A stretch of DNA of 64,000 bases from Yponomeuta sedellus (GCA_934045075.1 OW203727.1:18846861-18910860); one strand, 5' to 3'; positions 50,855-62,713 are shown, counted from the first letter of the stretch. Notes: generated from the sequence alone by a model not told the origin. Numbers and translations: made by a program.

Positions 50855-51265
50855 GGTTTAGCATCTGCAAGGGTGTGAGACAGGGTTGTGTCGCATCCCC
50901 GTGGTTGTTCAATTTATTCATTGATAGTTGCCCGACTGATTTGAAAGAGAATGACTGTGGAATAAGGATGGGTAAGTTTCTTGTGTAATGCTTGCTATAC
51001 GCCGATGGTCGTCGGGAGAAGAACTGCAAACACAAGTCACGGTAATGGATGAGGCATTTAAAAGGAAAGATATGAACATTAATGTGAGTAAGAAAGTACT
51101 GGTCTTTGAAAAAGATGAAGAAATGACTGAGTGCAAGATAACGATTAGAGGCGAAAGAGTGGAACAAGTAAGATAATTTTTCTTTCGGGGAGCCTGTTTG
51201 CGAGGGATGGAAACTGTGAAAGTGATATAGAAAGAAGAGTAAAAACAGGAAATTGTGTAAACGGT
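50855..51265 (+). pseudogene. LINE reverse transcriptase palm fragment
   Basis: Encodes SICKGVRQGCVASPWLFN, then after a stop LLYADGRREELQ (a damaged YADD box, with the second Asp replaced by Gly) and N-I-N-V-S-K-K. Probably the same LINE family as 13490 and 56361. It lies just right of the viral element. Confidence 0.7.
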
Positions 51266-51539
51266 CATGAATATCGACGGAAATACCGGTGCAAACCAGA
51301 CTTAAATGCCAGCCCACCGACGCTACGTTGTACGCTCACTCCGGTGACGTTAAAATATTTATAACCGTGTTAAATTTAATCCGAATCCTGATGAAGCTGT
51401 TTACATACATAATGCATTGTTCAACATAATTATTCACTCAATGTAATTTACCGGGGCAACTCCAAAATGCAATAAGATGTTGGTGGAAAGGAAATGGTGA
51501 GAATGTAGAGATAGATAGGATTATATATAAATAGCGCTC
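51266..51539. other. No gene seen
   Basis: No recognisable feature. Confidence 0.4.
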
Positions 51540-51908
51540 GATAAGAAGCGCTCGTGGCTAGGCGAATCGAGTGATTGGAATCAATCACTTGGCTTAGCAA
51601 CAACAGGCGCGGTCAGGTACAGAATGGGTGAGCGTCCCGTGACTACCGCTAGTGGCATTTTTCCGAGCGCTTCCCTGCTTCGCAAGGCACGTTAAGTCGT
51701 TGGTGCCGGCTGTCATATAATGGCAGTCGTTAAGCCATGTCAGAGGCCTTATGGGGGGCTTGATAACTTCTGACAGTAAGGCCCGCCACTGTTTAAAATC
51801 CTCCACCAACCCGGACTTGGCCCCCGTGATGGAGTATGGACTAACCTTCCTGCAATGCCGGAAGAGACCCATGCCCCAGCAGTGGGGATAACAAGGGTTG
51901 ATAACGAT
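51540..51908 (+). repeat. GCCGGC repeat family, near full copy
   Basis: Starts GAAGCGCTCGTGGCTAGGCG and ends CCCCAGCAGTGGGGATAACA. Colinear with 20055-20428. Confidence 0.7.
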
Positions 51909-51969
51909 ATATAAATATCGTGAAATATCTCACATGTTTTAGAATAGTAGAATTGGTGGAATGTTTTAA

Positions 51970-52100
51970 TGCATGGGTTAGTGTATTAAAAAAAACTAAC
52001 ATAACTTTTAAAAAACCTATTCAGAGGCTAAAAATTTCACCTATGCCGGGATTCGAACCCGCAACCTCTGGCTATCCGTACCAGCGCTCTACCAAATAGT
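51970..52100 (-). repeat. tRNA-like SINE, partial
   Basis: CCTATTCAGAGGCTAAAAAT and antisense tRNA-like head ending GCGCTCTACCAA. Confidence 0.65.
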
Positions 52101-52150
52101 GCTAACATAACTTTTGTTCTACAAAAGTTATATTCTTTTGTAAAGCGGAG

Positions 52151-52468
52151 TTTAAGGCGTTTCGGAGCTCTTACTAGCGCCACCAATGGACAAAAAATCA
52201 TAAGTTGTTTTATAATACGTTTTGATCTAAAAGTTAACATGAGAAATCTTAATATCTGTGGTAACTATGTTTAAAACATACAGCCTAGATTGTAGTATAA
52301 ATACCCTAATACTTTAAACGTTTTCGGCTAAAAACATCCTAGGTTTCTAGACTATAGGTTTAAAAACAGTCAGCTTTCTCATGTTCACTTTTGGATGAAA
52401 ACGTATTATAAACAAGTTATGATTTTAATCCCATTGGTGGCGCCAGTCAGCGATCCTAAGCGCCTTTA
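52151..52468. repeat. Foldback MITE, about 318 bp
   Basis: GCGCCACCAATGG and ATAATACGTTTTGAT on the left face their complements on the right (GTATTATAAAC, CCATTGGTGGCGCC). Arms are about 95 bp with mismatches. Confidence 0.75.
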
Positions 52469-52554
52469 TCTATTTTTACTCGTATTTTAGTTAGCCGATG
52501 TAGTGATGATGATGCCTTCTATGCCGATTTCGGCAACGGCGACCAATTCTTTTT

Positions 52555-52860
52555 TGTGTTACTGGTGCGTCCTCACATGACTAATGTAACCAATGTTAGC
52601 AGTAAGCGTCCGAAGACAGGTGTCACATGTGAGGACTCCATTTACATAATTGTACAAAACATTCGAAGGCGCTTTATTTTTTAAATGTTCCCGTCGATGA
52701 CGATCCCGTTCAAGCCGATGTAGTATCCCACTGCCGGGCAAATGCCTCCCCTTTAGCTCTCCACTCCTCTGTATCACCGGCCATTCCGTGCCACCTCAGG
52801 AGAAAGATCGTGACGTCATCCCGCCATCTCTGTCTTGGTCGGTTTTTAAGTCAGTTTTTA
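52555..52860 (-). pseudogene. LINE RT C-terminus with zinc-finger tail
   Basis: Minus strand encodes a degenerate C-terminus ending C-D-T-C-L-R-T-L-T-A-N-I-G-Y-I-S-H-V-R-T-H-Q, a C2H2 finger of the kind ending some insect LINE proteins. Confidence 0.55.
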
Positions 52861-53084
52861 TGTAGCCTTATACGTTCCATTGCGGGCCACAAGCCTTCTC
52901 TCAGAGAGAGAGAGAGTGAGAGAGTATGGGCTTCGTTACCACGCGTCCACACAGTGGATTGGCAATTTCAAGCGTATGTAAAAATCAGACACTTGGATTT
53001 TTTCACGATGATTTTCTTCACAGTTAGGGAATGATATTGGTACAATTTTTTCACAAATGTACGTAGCCTAGAAAACAAAGGAAC

Positions 53085-53165
53085 TGGCCCATTCGTGAAT
53101 TCGAACCCACGACCTTTCGATTGCAAAGTTGTCTTTCTTCTGCAGCACTACCGCCACTTAGTCAG
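53085..53165 (-). repeat. tRNA-derived SINE head, antisense
   Basis: GTGAATTCGAACCCACGACC is an antisense B box, followed by the antisense A-box region. Confidence 0.5.
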
Positions 53166-53454
53166 TTTTAACCTTTTTTTTTATGTATTCGTTAATCTCA
53201 ACATGGCGCCATGTCGTATAATACAGAATAGGTGAAGGTATGAAGTCCACCGATCCTGAGCGTAATGACGGCTTAGATACAATTGAATTATGCAGATTAG
53301 CATTCCGATTGCGTTAATTGCTTTAAGGCGTTGCGTAATGCGTGATGGGTAATGATAATAAATAATTAATAAGTGTGTTTTTATAGCAGACTTAAGCAGT
53401 AAAAGTTCTAGCAAAAAAAAAGAGAGAACGAAATTTCGGTTAAATAAATGTAAT

Positions 53455-53570
53455 GTCTTACAATCCTCCACCAACCCGGACTTGGCCCCCGTGGTGGAGT
53501 ATAGCCTAACCTTCTGCGATACAGGAAGAGACCCGTGCCCCAGCAGTAGAGACATACAAGGGTTGATATT
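53455..53570 (+). repeat. GCCGGC repeat family 3' end
   Basis: CAATCCTCCACCAACCCGGA to CCCCAGCAGTAGAGACATAC. Confidence 0.6.
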
Positions 53571-53857
53571 GAGTACATCCTACTCAGTTAAGTTATCAGT
53601 GACTTTAGAAATAAGATCTAATCTAAAGGTTTCTGTCGACTGTTTTCGACTAATTTTACTAGGACTAAAATATTAGTTGATATTTTAATGTTGATATCTA
53701 CATCGAAGGAAATAAATGTACAAATAAATGACATATTTAAAACCGCCGATATACGTTTCACTGCAAGGCACATGCCTTCTCTCTGAGAGACAGAGAGTGT
53801 GGGCTTAATAACCACGCTTGTAAATTGCCTTCATCAAAACATCTTAGGAATTATACT

Positions 53858-53900
53858 ATTTTTATTTTTAATGCACTAACCCGTGCTAAGGTTTTTAAGT
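53858..53900 (-). repeat. tRNA-like SINE end fragment
   Basis: Only the TTTTTAATGCACTAACCCGT end. Confidence 0.6.
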
Positions 53901-54040
53901 CTTAGGAATACTCAGGTTTCTTCACCATAATTTTCACCTCACCGTAATGGTACTAAAACTTCACAAATGTACGTAAATGAGAAAGCAAAATTTTTAAAAC
54001 GCTTTATTAGAATCATTTGTTGACTTTTATACAGCTTAAA

Positions 54041-54190
54041 CTATTTTTATTTTTAATGCACTAACCCGTGCTAAGGACAATTTTAAAAACCTATTTAGAG
54101 GCTAAAAATTAAAACTGGCACAGAAAGCCAGAGGTCGCGGGTTCGAATCCCGGCATGGGTCAAATTTTTAGCCTCTAAATAGGTTTTTAT
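54041..54190. repeat. tRNA-like palindromic element, compact
   Basis: The left half is reduced to CCTATTTAGAGGCTAAAAAT and the right half keeps stem and B box (GCGGGTTCGAATCCCGGC). Flanks TATACAGCT and TATATAGCT may be a target duplication with one change. Confidence 0.7.
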
Positions 54191-54244
54191 ATAGCTGACA
54201 AACAAAGCCACTACAAAGTATTATTAATTTTATCAAATAAATAA

Positions 54245-54410
54245 TGCGCTTAAGTGGTGGTAGCATAGCATAAGAATATCAGCTTCTAAATCGGGAGGTC
54301 GTGGGTGCGAATCTCGGCATATCAATGACTGTGTTTTCTAAGTCATGTAAATTATGCGAAGTTACAGTAGTAATACCACTCGCTAAGTAGAAGGAAAACA
54401 TTATTATTAT
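54245..54410 (+). repeat. tRNA-derived SINE with GAAGGAAAACAT body
   Basis: AAGTGGTGGTAGCATAGCAT head with GGAGGTCGTGGGTGCGAATC B box, and body with GAAGGAAAACATTAT. Sister of 59825-60010. Confidence 0.6.
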
Positions 54411-55372
54411 TATTATTTATTACCTACTCCAACAGTATTTTCACATTTCATTTAAAAACTACTTATTCTCATGTACAATTCAGTATGAAACACCTTTACA
54501 GAAGTATTACAACTTTTCAGTTCATCGAAATTCAAATTTATTATTTATTTATTAAGATACATAGGCAGGGCTACACAAATAGAATACGAAATTGAAATTT
54601 GACATAACAAGTCTGTTGTGCACCCAATGGAATGTATACAGCGTTCGACATTAAATAAAGCAACACTGGAAAATTACTTAAAAGTAAGGAACACAAACTA
54701 AAAACCTTAAAACTTAATCAAAAAATAATTGAAAACAAAAATCAACTTCTGGAACGCAAACAATCTAAATGTTAAACAATCTAAATTAAATTAATTTACA
54801 AAACATAAGGAAATCTGAGTGTTTGAGTTATACATCTACCGCAGAGCTGCCAATCTACTGTGGGCACGCGTTGTAATTACGCCCGTACACCATTTTTTCT
54901 GAGAGAAGGCCTGTAGTGGGACGTATGTAAAAAAATGCACTTTGAATCAATTGGCCGATAGTTGTATTGGAAACCTACAAACTATCCTTACGTTAATAAG
55001 TTAATCCGCCCACTGAAAGGCGGTTCTTATATTATTTGTCTCTCGCAAACGGAGATCCCGCGCAGTCTTGTAGCGTCATTAGTTAGAAAAGCGCTGCAGT
55101 GCTCCAACCACACAATTTAAAGATACAGAACGCTCACATAAGAACGGAGTACAAGTTTACCATCTTCTATGCATAGAAGTCGAAAAGTGTGGCTATCACT
55201 AATGTCAGTAGTAGTAGAAACATAAAGTAAACTGACTCTTGTAGCTGTGCGTCTGTTTTGCAACTATTTATGTCATTGAACCCCATATTAAACGGGTCTA
55301 GTTACTTAGTAGACTTGAGATTTCCACACTTAGCCTCATAGTTGAGTCATTGTATTTTACGTTAACACTTCA
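54411..55372. other. No gene seen
   Basis: ATT-repeat scraps at 54400-54420 and weak LINE-like antisense tail sequence near 54540-54580. Otherwise nothing supported. Confidence 0.45.
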
Positions 55373-55679
55373 GAGTGCTTAGTGCGAGTTTGACAGATCC
55401 AATCGAATAACTTTACTACCGCGTTAATCGAGCATTGAGTAGTGAGTATGAGTAAGTTAACCGTTCGAACTGGCAAAACGCTGTCACAGTACAACTCGCA
55501 CTTGCGTTTATTCGTGTTTTGGCTGGTAAACGTGTTCACTTCTCAACGTAAACCATTACAACTCGCACTCAGCAATTTTAATTTCCATAATTGTCGCTAG
55601 GTGGCGCTTCCTCGATGCCATAGAAATATGAGTTTACGTTAATGCGATCGAGTAGTTAAAAAACTCGCACTAAGCACTC
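55373..55679 (+). repeat. 307-bp MITE, copy 2
   Basis: Ends GAGTGCTTAGTGCGAGTTT and AAACTCGCACTAAGCACTC. Full length and intact. Confidence 0.9.
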
Positions 55680-56205
55680 AGGCACTAAGGTTCCCTCACG
55701 AAATCGTCTTCCAAGATTGGTATTCGCGAGTGAGTGGTATTTCTAGTATAACTTATAAAATTTACATAATCTAAAAAACAAAGTTATTGCTAAATTCCGG
55801 TAGCCGAACCCACGACCTTCCAAAACTATTCTGAATCCCAAAAGAAATTTATTTTTAATTAGCTAACCCAGCGGACTTCGTACCGCCTAACAGTCGATTT
55901 TTATTTATTTTTTATTTTTCCCTCCGTAAGAACCATCCCCGTACTTCAAGGAATATTCTTAAAAAAAGAATTAGCGAAATCGGTTTAGCTGCTCTCGATA
56001 TTTGCGCTTACCAACACATTCAGCGATTCATTTTTATATTATAGAAGATAGATAGATAGATAGGCGATAATGCGATCTTTTGCAACCTCTAAACCCGTAA
56101 AGCATCGAATCTATTAATATAACGCTTTAGCCTATACGAGTATTTGCAGTTACTATGTGTTCCGGTGTCCAAACCCACATTTGTGAATTTGCAGTAGCAA
56201 TACTA
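55680..56205. other. No gene seen
   Basis: A GATA tract at about 56047-56063. No supported gene. Confidence 0.45.
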
Positions 56206-56310
56206 CTCGCTGGCTGTAAAGGAAAACATCCTGATGAAGCCAGAAGTATTTACATCCTTCAGTGCTTGACGTTGCCAATCCGCGGTGGGCACGCGTCGTA
56301 ATTAAGCCTG
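56205..56310 (+). repeat. SINE body fragment
   Basis: AAAGGAAAACATCCTGATGA to GGGCACGCGTCGTAATTAAG. Confidence 0.5.
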
Positions 56311-56360
56311 CGTTGGCTACATAAAAAATTTAGTTACCGTAGACATGGACAGCCTGAGTC

Positions 56361-56745
56361 CAAAAAGGCAAAAAAGCAAGAAAGTAGAATTAATGCAGTA
56401 GAAATGAGGTCCTTGAGAAGTATGTATAGTGTTCCTTTGAATGGCAGGATACGCAATAGTCTGATTAGAGAACGTTGTGGACTGAAAGAGGATGAAGTGA
56501 CTAGAATTGAGAAAGGAATGTTGCGTTGATTTGGACTTGTTAAGAGGATAATGGAAGAAAGATTGAAGAAAAAAATATATATTGCGAATGTAAGTGAAAG
56601 GGCTGGTAAAGAACGTCCCAGGTGGACATACATCGACCAAATAGGGGATGTATTAGCTAAAGGAAAGATAAAAAATACCCGGATACGGCGTGCGTGCATG
56701 CAACGACTTATGAACGTTGTCTCTTTCTAAGACTTTTCTTAGGAA
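56361..56745 (+). pseudogene. LINE RT C-terminal fragment, longest RRACM copy
   Basis: Encodes RINAVEMRSLRSMYSVPL, RNSLIRERCGLKEDEVTRI, then the block with R-W-T-Y-I-D-Q-I and RRACMQRLMNV, with a stop where the 13.5 kb copy has Trp. Flanked by 46-bp direct repeats at 56315-56360 and 56767-56812. Confidence 0.7.
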
Positions 56746-56995
56746 AGCAGTGCAACAACACATATAGGCTACATATAAAATGTAGTTACCGTAGACATGG
56801 ACAGCCTGAGTCACTGAGTAGTAGTGCTGAAAAACTATTTAGATACTAAATATTTCTACAGCCACATTATTATTTCTAAAATACCCATACTTATCACAAG
56901 TCTATGTATAGGACATGTTTTACATTCTTACTACTTATGACGACGTTACAATATTAATTGAAAACACTAAGTGTTACTGCAATAGTCGTACTATT

Positions 56996-57204
56996 GTGCG
57001 TTCACATTAACTTGACGCGTGAGAGAATTGGTAGCACTGAGATGTTTACTGTTACCATGTTAAATAAGAAATCATTCCCATTACTTGGGGAAAATAAAAG
57101 GATTGAGGGCTTGTTTTACCATCTTCCGATTAGGTCCAAAAGCTAATTCACATGTTATGTCCTTGTTACCAATTCTCTCACGCGTCAAGTTAATGTGAAC
57201 GCAC
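56996..57204. repeat. MITE with 38-bp terminal inverted repeats
   Basis: GTGCGTTCACATTAACTTGA and its exact complement at the far end. 209 bp, non-coding. Confidence 0.85.
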
Positions 57205-57406
57205 TGTACAATAGAGCTGCCATAAAATCTATACACACGATGTCTTTTAAACTTAATTCAGCCGCAGTCGTGCTATTACAACTATATTAGACAGCGAATC
57301 ACTACTGCACTGCTTTGAGTAGAGTTGAAGACCAGATCGATACTCGGTGGGCAGATCAGCAACATAAATAGTGAAGGGCTAATGAAGTGGATTGAAAACA
57401 CTACCT

Positions 57407-57713
57407 GAGTGCTTAGTGCGAGTTTGACAGATCCAATCGAATAACTTTACTACCGCGTTAATCGAGCATTGAGTAGTGAGTATGAGTAAGTTACCCGTTC
57501 GAACTGGCAAAACGCTGTCACAGTACAAATCGCACTCGCGTTTATTCGTGTTTTGGCTGGAAAACGTGTTCACTTCTCAACGGAAACCATTACAACTCGC
57601 ACTCAGCAATTTTAATTTCCATACTTGTCGCTAGGTGGCGCTTCCTCGATGCCATAGAAATATGCGTTTACGTTAACGCGATCGAGTAGTTAAAAAACTC
57701 GCACTAAGCACTC
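57407..57713 (+). repeat. 307-bp MITE, copy 3
   Basis: Same length and orientation as 55373-55679, only 2 kb away. Confidence 0.9.
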
Positions 57714-58554
57714 TGAATACTATTCGTAGCTACGCCGACCGCTACGAGTGCTACGAGCGCTACGATTACTACGGCGTAGCAATGTCCGTGTTGTTTCTCC
57801 TGGTATTCAAGCAATGTAACGCCTGCTAATATTTAGCCGACATCTAATAGATTTCTGCAATGGAAAAAGTTCAAATATAGTACTCAGTGGGACACAATCG
57901 AGGCTTCATTAAAAAGTATGAAGGTATTGTGTTGCTTATACTATAAGATTTTAATACATTGGCCTCTGTAGCTACGTAATGAGATGATTTATACGATAAT
58001 TTGCAAATGTACGTAACTTTGAAATTAAACAGAGTCATTGGTACATGCCCGCACTGGGGATCAAACCTAGGTCTCTCGCTTGCGAGGCCATTGTTCTAGC
58101 CACCGTTTTTTAATGAATGAATGAAAAAAAATTTATTGCACTAAAAACATAATTTGTACAAAGGCGAGCTTAATACTAGGTAGTATTTTTTTCCAGCTTA
58201 TCCCTCTGGGTTTATTAAGATCTTAATTACTTTTAAATTTAATAATTCTGTGTTTCAGCGCTTCTGTTGCTTTCTTGCTTTACACTCTGAGGGTCCCTGG
58301 ACATTAGTTATTGGCACGGGCTGCCATTAAACCACCGCAACGATTTAACTGCACAGACGGCGCTTTGTTCCGCCCCGTCTCATTGTTAAGCGATTCGGTT
58401 TCGTTATAAACGTCGCTAAATGAGACTGAATGCGACTAAATTGCAGTTAAACTGAACAGGGTGATATTTTCACGAAGTGCGGCGTCGCACGTTTTGGGTT
58501 AAAGCAACTTTTTGTGCAATGTTTAAAAATATGGTTGGTTAGTGGGGGAAACTT
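57714..58554. other. No gene; SINE and LINE scraps
   Basis: An antisense SINE head is at 58035-58100 (GGGGATCAAACCTAGGTC) and an inverted LINE tail at 58110-58160 (AATGAATGAATG, TTTATTGCAC). Confidence 0.45.
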
Positions 58555-58680
58555 CGTGCGTGCATGCGGCGACTAATGAATGTTGATAAAGCGACAGAGG
58601 TTGGTTAGAATCGTGGCAAGTGATCTACTATTGTGTTTGTCTACTCCTACGGAATACAGGCTTGAGTTTACGTATGCTTG
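58555..58680 (+). repeat. LINE 3' end (RRACM family)
   Basis: GTGCGTGCATGCGGCGACTA to ATACAGGCTTGAGTTTACGT. Confidence 0.6.
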
Positions 58681-58829
58681 TACCATAGCAAACAATAATA
58701 ATTTGAGCAGGTGTTCATTATTAACAGGAAAAACTAAAACGGAGCCAACCAAGCCGCAGGCTAACCCACGATGTTTTCCTTCACGTAGAGCGTGTGGTAT
58801 TGCCACTAAAATTTTGCATGTGTACGTAA

Positions 58830-59002
58830 TTAATATTCTTTTTTAATGCACTAACCCGTGCTAAGGACAATTTTAAAAACCTATTTAGAGGCCAAAAATT
58901 TCACCCATGCCGGGATTCGAACACGCAACCTCTGGCACGGATAGGCAGAGATCGCGGGTTTGAATCCCGGCATGGGTGGAATTTTTGGCTTCTAAATAGA
59001 TA
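58830..59002. repeat. Palindromic tRNA-like element
   Basis: Inverted tRNA-like halves with family flanks. The direct repeat TGTACGTAA stands at 58821-58829 and 59003-59011. Confidence 0.85.
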
Positions 59003-59029
59003 TGTACGTAACTTTGATAATAAATAAAG

Positions 59030-59225
59030 TAATAGGTACATGCCCACACTAGGGATCAAACCCGGGTCTTTAGCCTCCGTGTCCATTGTTCTACCCACTA
59101 GGCTAACACCACCCCCGTAGGCTAGACTGACTAAGCTTTTAGAATGTCATAACTTCCTAATCCGTCATCATCTTAAAAACAACGTCCCAGGCACTGCAGC
59201 GTTCGAGTGGTCTCTTTACCCATCT
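59030..59225 (-). repeat. SINE head and repeat body
   Basis: TAGGGATCAAACCCGGGTCT antisense B box, then GTAGGCTAGACTGACTAAGC and GCAGCGTTCGAGTGGTCTC, which lie on both sides of the LINE insertion at 7960-8290. Confidence 0.55.
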
Positions 59226-59824
59226 AGTGTGATTAAAGATGCATAATTAGCGCTGCATAGATCATCTCGATACGTAGATGTAAATTAAGTTAATATTAAC
59301 AACCCTGGTTGGATACTTTATTATCTCTACTGACTAGCAATGCAGAGGTCGTGGGTTTTATTCCCATTAGAGACAGCTGTACTTAATCTCAGCGTACTCC
59401 AATATGGCCTCTCTGGGTATATTTTAATTTGTTCATGATATCTTATACACAGAGTACTCTAATTTGGGACCAGGACAAATTGTGTTGAGTGGAAATAGAA
59501 GTTGTAGGGTCTATTTTTGAATTGAGGATTTTAATAAGTAAATACTTAAGTAACATGCTGTCATATTGCATATTGATGTACATTAGTTACAAGCCGAGGC
59601 ACAGACCTTTTTGTCTTCATTTGTTAGTTATAAGCTGTTAAATAATAGTCTCTTTAAACTGTCATTAATGCCTCTAGTATAAGTGATTGTTGTGCGTTAT
59701 TTCGCTTGAAGACAAATAAATATATTCTATTCTATTCATGCTCTTTTCTGGGAAATCCGGAGAAACAGCACTGCAGTTGACTATTTACTTAGCGAAATTC
59801 TCAATTTAGAAAATGGCCCATTAA
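59226..59824. other. No gene; SINE and tail scraps
   Basis: A B-box-like GAGGTCGTGGGTTTTATTCC at 59345 and a tail with AATAAATATATTCTATTCTA at about 59716-59738. Confidence 0.45.
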
Positions 59825-60010
59825 GAGCTGCGGTAACGGAGCAGTGTAGAATGCCGGCTTCTCAATCAGGAGGCTGTGGGTTCAAGCCCCGTCATGTATT
59901 AATGACTTTGTTTTTTAAGTTATATACATTTGTGAAGTTATAATAGCACTGACTATCTGTGAAGGAAAACATCATAAAGAAACCCTAGTGTCTGTAGTGT
60001 TAACATGCGC
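59825..60010 (+). repeat. tRNA-derived SINE
   Basis: GCTGCGGTAACGGAGCAGTG head, GGCTGTGGGTTCAAGCCCCG B box, GTGAAGGAAAACATCATAAA body. Confidence 0.65.
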
Positions 60011-61292
60011 TTGCTACGTACAATGGCCCAACTAGTAGGCTAAGTGAGGAAATCTCAGGTCTAACGCCAACTACTGGCCCATAAAGGCAGAAGTGTCTGA
60101 AATAAGATAGCATTTACCTCTATATCATAGATGCGACTAAGAATCCAAACGAATCGCTAAATCGAAAAGGGATGTTTCTATCACATAGGACGGTATGGGT
60201 AAACTATACAGTCTGCCTACCCCTCTGGGATGCAGGCGCCGCGATGTCTCGAGCTGTCTCATTGCTAAGCAATTCGGATCGTTGCCTGGGTTATAAACGT
60301 CGCTTAGGAAAATCCCAGGATTATACGCGATATTTTCGTCGGCTTGGATAGTACTCAAGAAAGTAATGTACGATGTATTAGTTATTTCCGTAGAAATCCT
60401 TACAAGGATGGTGGTATACGTGACTTTACGTACGAAAAGAAGTCAGAAACATTTGAAATTTGAAATTTAAAATTATTTATTTATTCATAGGAATTAGGCA
60501 TACATGATAAGGTACTTATTCAACTTAAAGTAGTGGTTCAAATTAATATGATCTTTTCGTACTTACGATGGCAACTGTACTAGTTCTTTATTAGAACTGT
60601 ATTACAGTCACCAACGCCACTTCTCGAAATGGTATTGTAAGTTGGTTCTAGAGTACCTAAATAGATAAGACCAGAATTTTTAATACGGGACATAATAATT
60701 ACGATTATCCACTACACGAGACAATCACTTACTTGTCATGATTCTAAATTATGATACTCTGTCATATAAGAACTAGACAAGTTTATCGAAATGAAGTAAA
60801 ATGAAAATAAAAATGAAGGAAAACATCGTGAGGAAACCTGAGGGACTGAGGTGTTAAAAAACCTCACCCCTTTAAATTGAAAATCCGAGGTGGGCACACG
60901 TGGTATAATTACTATAATTAGCACGTAATATATCTTACTAAGAGGAGACCTGTGCCCTGCAATGGGCCTTTACAGACTACATACAAAATAATAATATTAT
61001 AACGCTACTGCAGGAATGCGGCGGCGTCGCGAAATACTAAAAAAAATACTAAAAACACCCTGAGCATAGGATTTATGAATTGTCTGCCGTCGGAGATCAT
61101 TAAATCCCACTGCAGGGTACATGCCATCTCTTACTCAAGAGTTACCTATATGCTAACTGCGGATGGACGGTTTCATTATGCTGAGCAATGTAAATTTGAC
61201 TCACGCCTAAGATCGGGTGATATTTACCATACGTTTGTATGGGAATTGCACCTGAAGGGGCCGCCTGAAATTATATAGCGGCTTCTTATAAC
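60011..61292. other. No gene; SINE body at 60810-60975
   Basis: ATGAAGGAAAACATCGTGAG to GACCTGTGCCCTGCAATGGG is a headless SINE/LINE tail. The rest holds nothing I can support. Confidence 0.45.
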
Positions 61293-61304
61293 ATCTCATA
61301 ATTA

Positions 61305-61825
61305 CACTATTTTTTTTTATTTTTAATGCACTAACCCGTGCTAAGGAACAAATTTAAAAACCTATTTAGAGGCTAAAAATTTTTTCACCCATGCCGGGAT
61401 TCGAACCTGCATCCTCTGGCTATCCGTACCAGCGCTCTACCAATTGAGCCAATGGGCGACTCACGGCATCAGTGAAATTTCGAACCTCTTTACAATATTC
61501 TCTGTATTACGTACAGGCAGCGACATCTGACTTAAGCAAATTGCATTACTTACAGCCCCGACTACCTACCTTGCAGTTAGGTTTTAACATCGGAACGATA
61601 TCACTGTACCCACATGATTACACTATTTTTTTTTTTTATTTTTAATGCACTAACCCGTGCTAAGGAACAAATTTAAAAAACTATTTAGAGGCTTAAAATT
61701 TTTTCACCCATGCCGGGATTCGAACCCGCAACCTCTGGCTATCCGTACCAGCGCTCTACCAATTGAGCCAATGGGCGACTCACGGCATGGGTGAAAAAAT
61801 TTTTAGCCTCTAAATAGGTTTTTAA
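61305..61825 (-). repeat. Compound tRNA-like element: unit plus palindrome
   Basis: A full unit (61305-61620) is followed head-to-tail by a palindromic unit (61621-61825). The single 12-bp duplication ATCTCATAATTA flanks the whole pair (61293-61304 and 61826-61837) and not each unit, so the dimer moved as one piece. Confidence 0.9.
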
Positions 61826-61837
61826 ATCTCATAATTA

Positions 61838-62130
61838 GTTTTAAAGTAAAATTTGTTAGTTTTGTCACGTAGAACTCTTGGTTTTCGGATTTATTTTGTT
61901 ACACTTTGTAGATTGTTATTTTGTTGCATACTGTATTGGTTAGGTTTTATTAAGGTTATGGAAAATGTATAAATTTTGTGAAATTTATTTTTATATGGAT
62001 TTAACATTTTTGTTAAGCATTCAATTATTTTGGCAAGCTTTTATGTGTTTCTGTGTAAATTCACTTTATTTGGATTTTTTTAATTATTTGGCTATTAGAA
62101 CTTACCACCAAAGAAATAATTTATTGAAGA
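61838..62130. other. No gene seen
   Basis: T-rich sequence. Confidence 0.4.
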
Positions 62131-62320
62131 CTGCCTCGTTAGTCTAAAGGCATTACGTTTGATTACCGTGCCGGAGGTCTTGAGTTCGATTTCTACTAGG
62201 AGCTATTGTATATTTTTGCATAAACGCCAAAGTAAAACCTATTTCCATGTTTGTGATGTTATTGCCTAGTGCCACAGCACAGTGTATCCTAATTTGGGAC
62301 CATGACATGTTATTGTGTTG
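62131..62320 (+). repeat. tRNA-derived SINE
   Basis: GACTGCCTCGTTAGTCTAAA head, GGTCTTGAGTTCGATTTCTA B box, body with ACAGTGTATCCTAATTTGGG. Confidence 0.7.
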
Positions 62321-62386
62321 TATGGAATTCAGTTACTAAATTATTTTGAAGAGCATCTAAATTATACCCATTGTAAGCTTATATTC

Positions 62387-62690
62387 TTTTTAATGCACTT
62401 ACCCGTGCTAAGGACAATTTTTAAAAAACCTATTTTGAGGCTAAAAATCCCACCCATGCCTGGACTCGAACCCGAGACCTCTGGCTAACCGTGCCAGCGC
62501 TCTCCCAACTGAGCTTATGGGCGACATCGCAGCATCAGTGAAATTTCGAACCTCTTTACAATATTCTCTGTATTACGTACAGGCAACGACATCTGGCTAA
62601 AGTAATTTGCATCACTTGCAGCCCAGAGTACCTTACATTGCAATTAGGTTTTTACATCGGAATGATATCGCAGTACCCAAATGGTTATAT
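62387..62690 (-). repeat. tRNA-like SINE, near full length
   Basis: TTTTTAATGCACTTACCCGT, antisense tRNA-like head, ATCAGTGAAATTTCGAACCT body to about 62690. A new start motif (ATGCACTAACCCGTGC) follows at 62698. Confidence 0.75.
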
Positions 62691-62713
62691 TCTTTTTAAT
62701 GCACTAACCCGTG

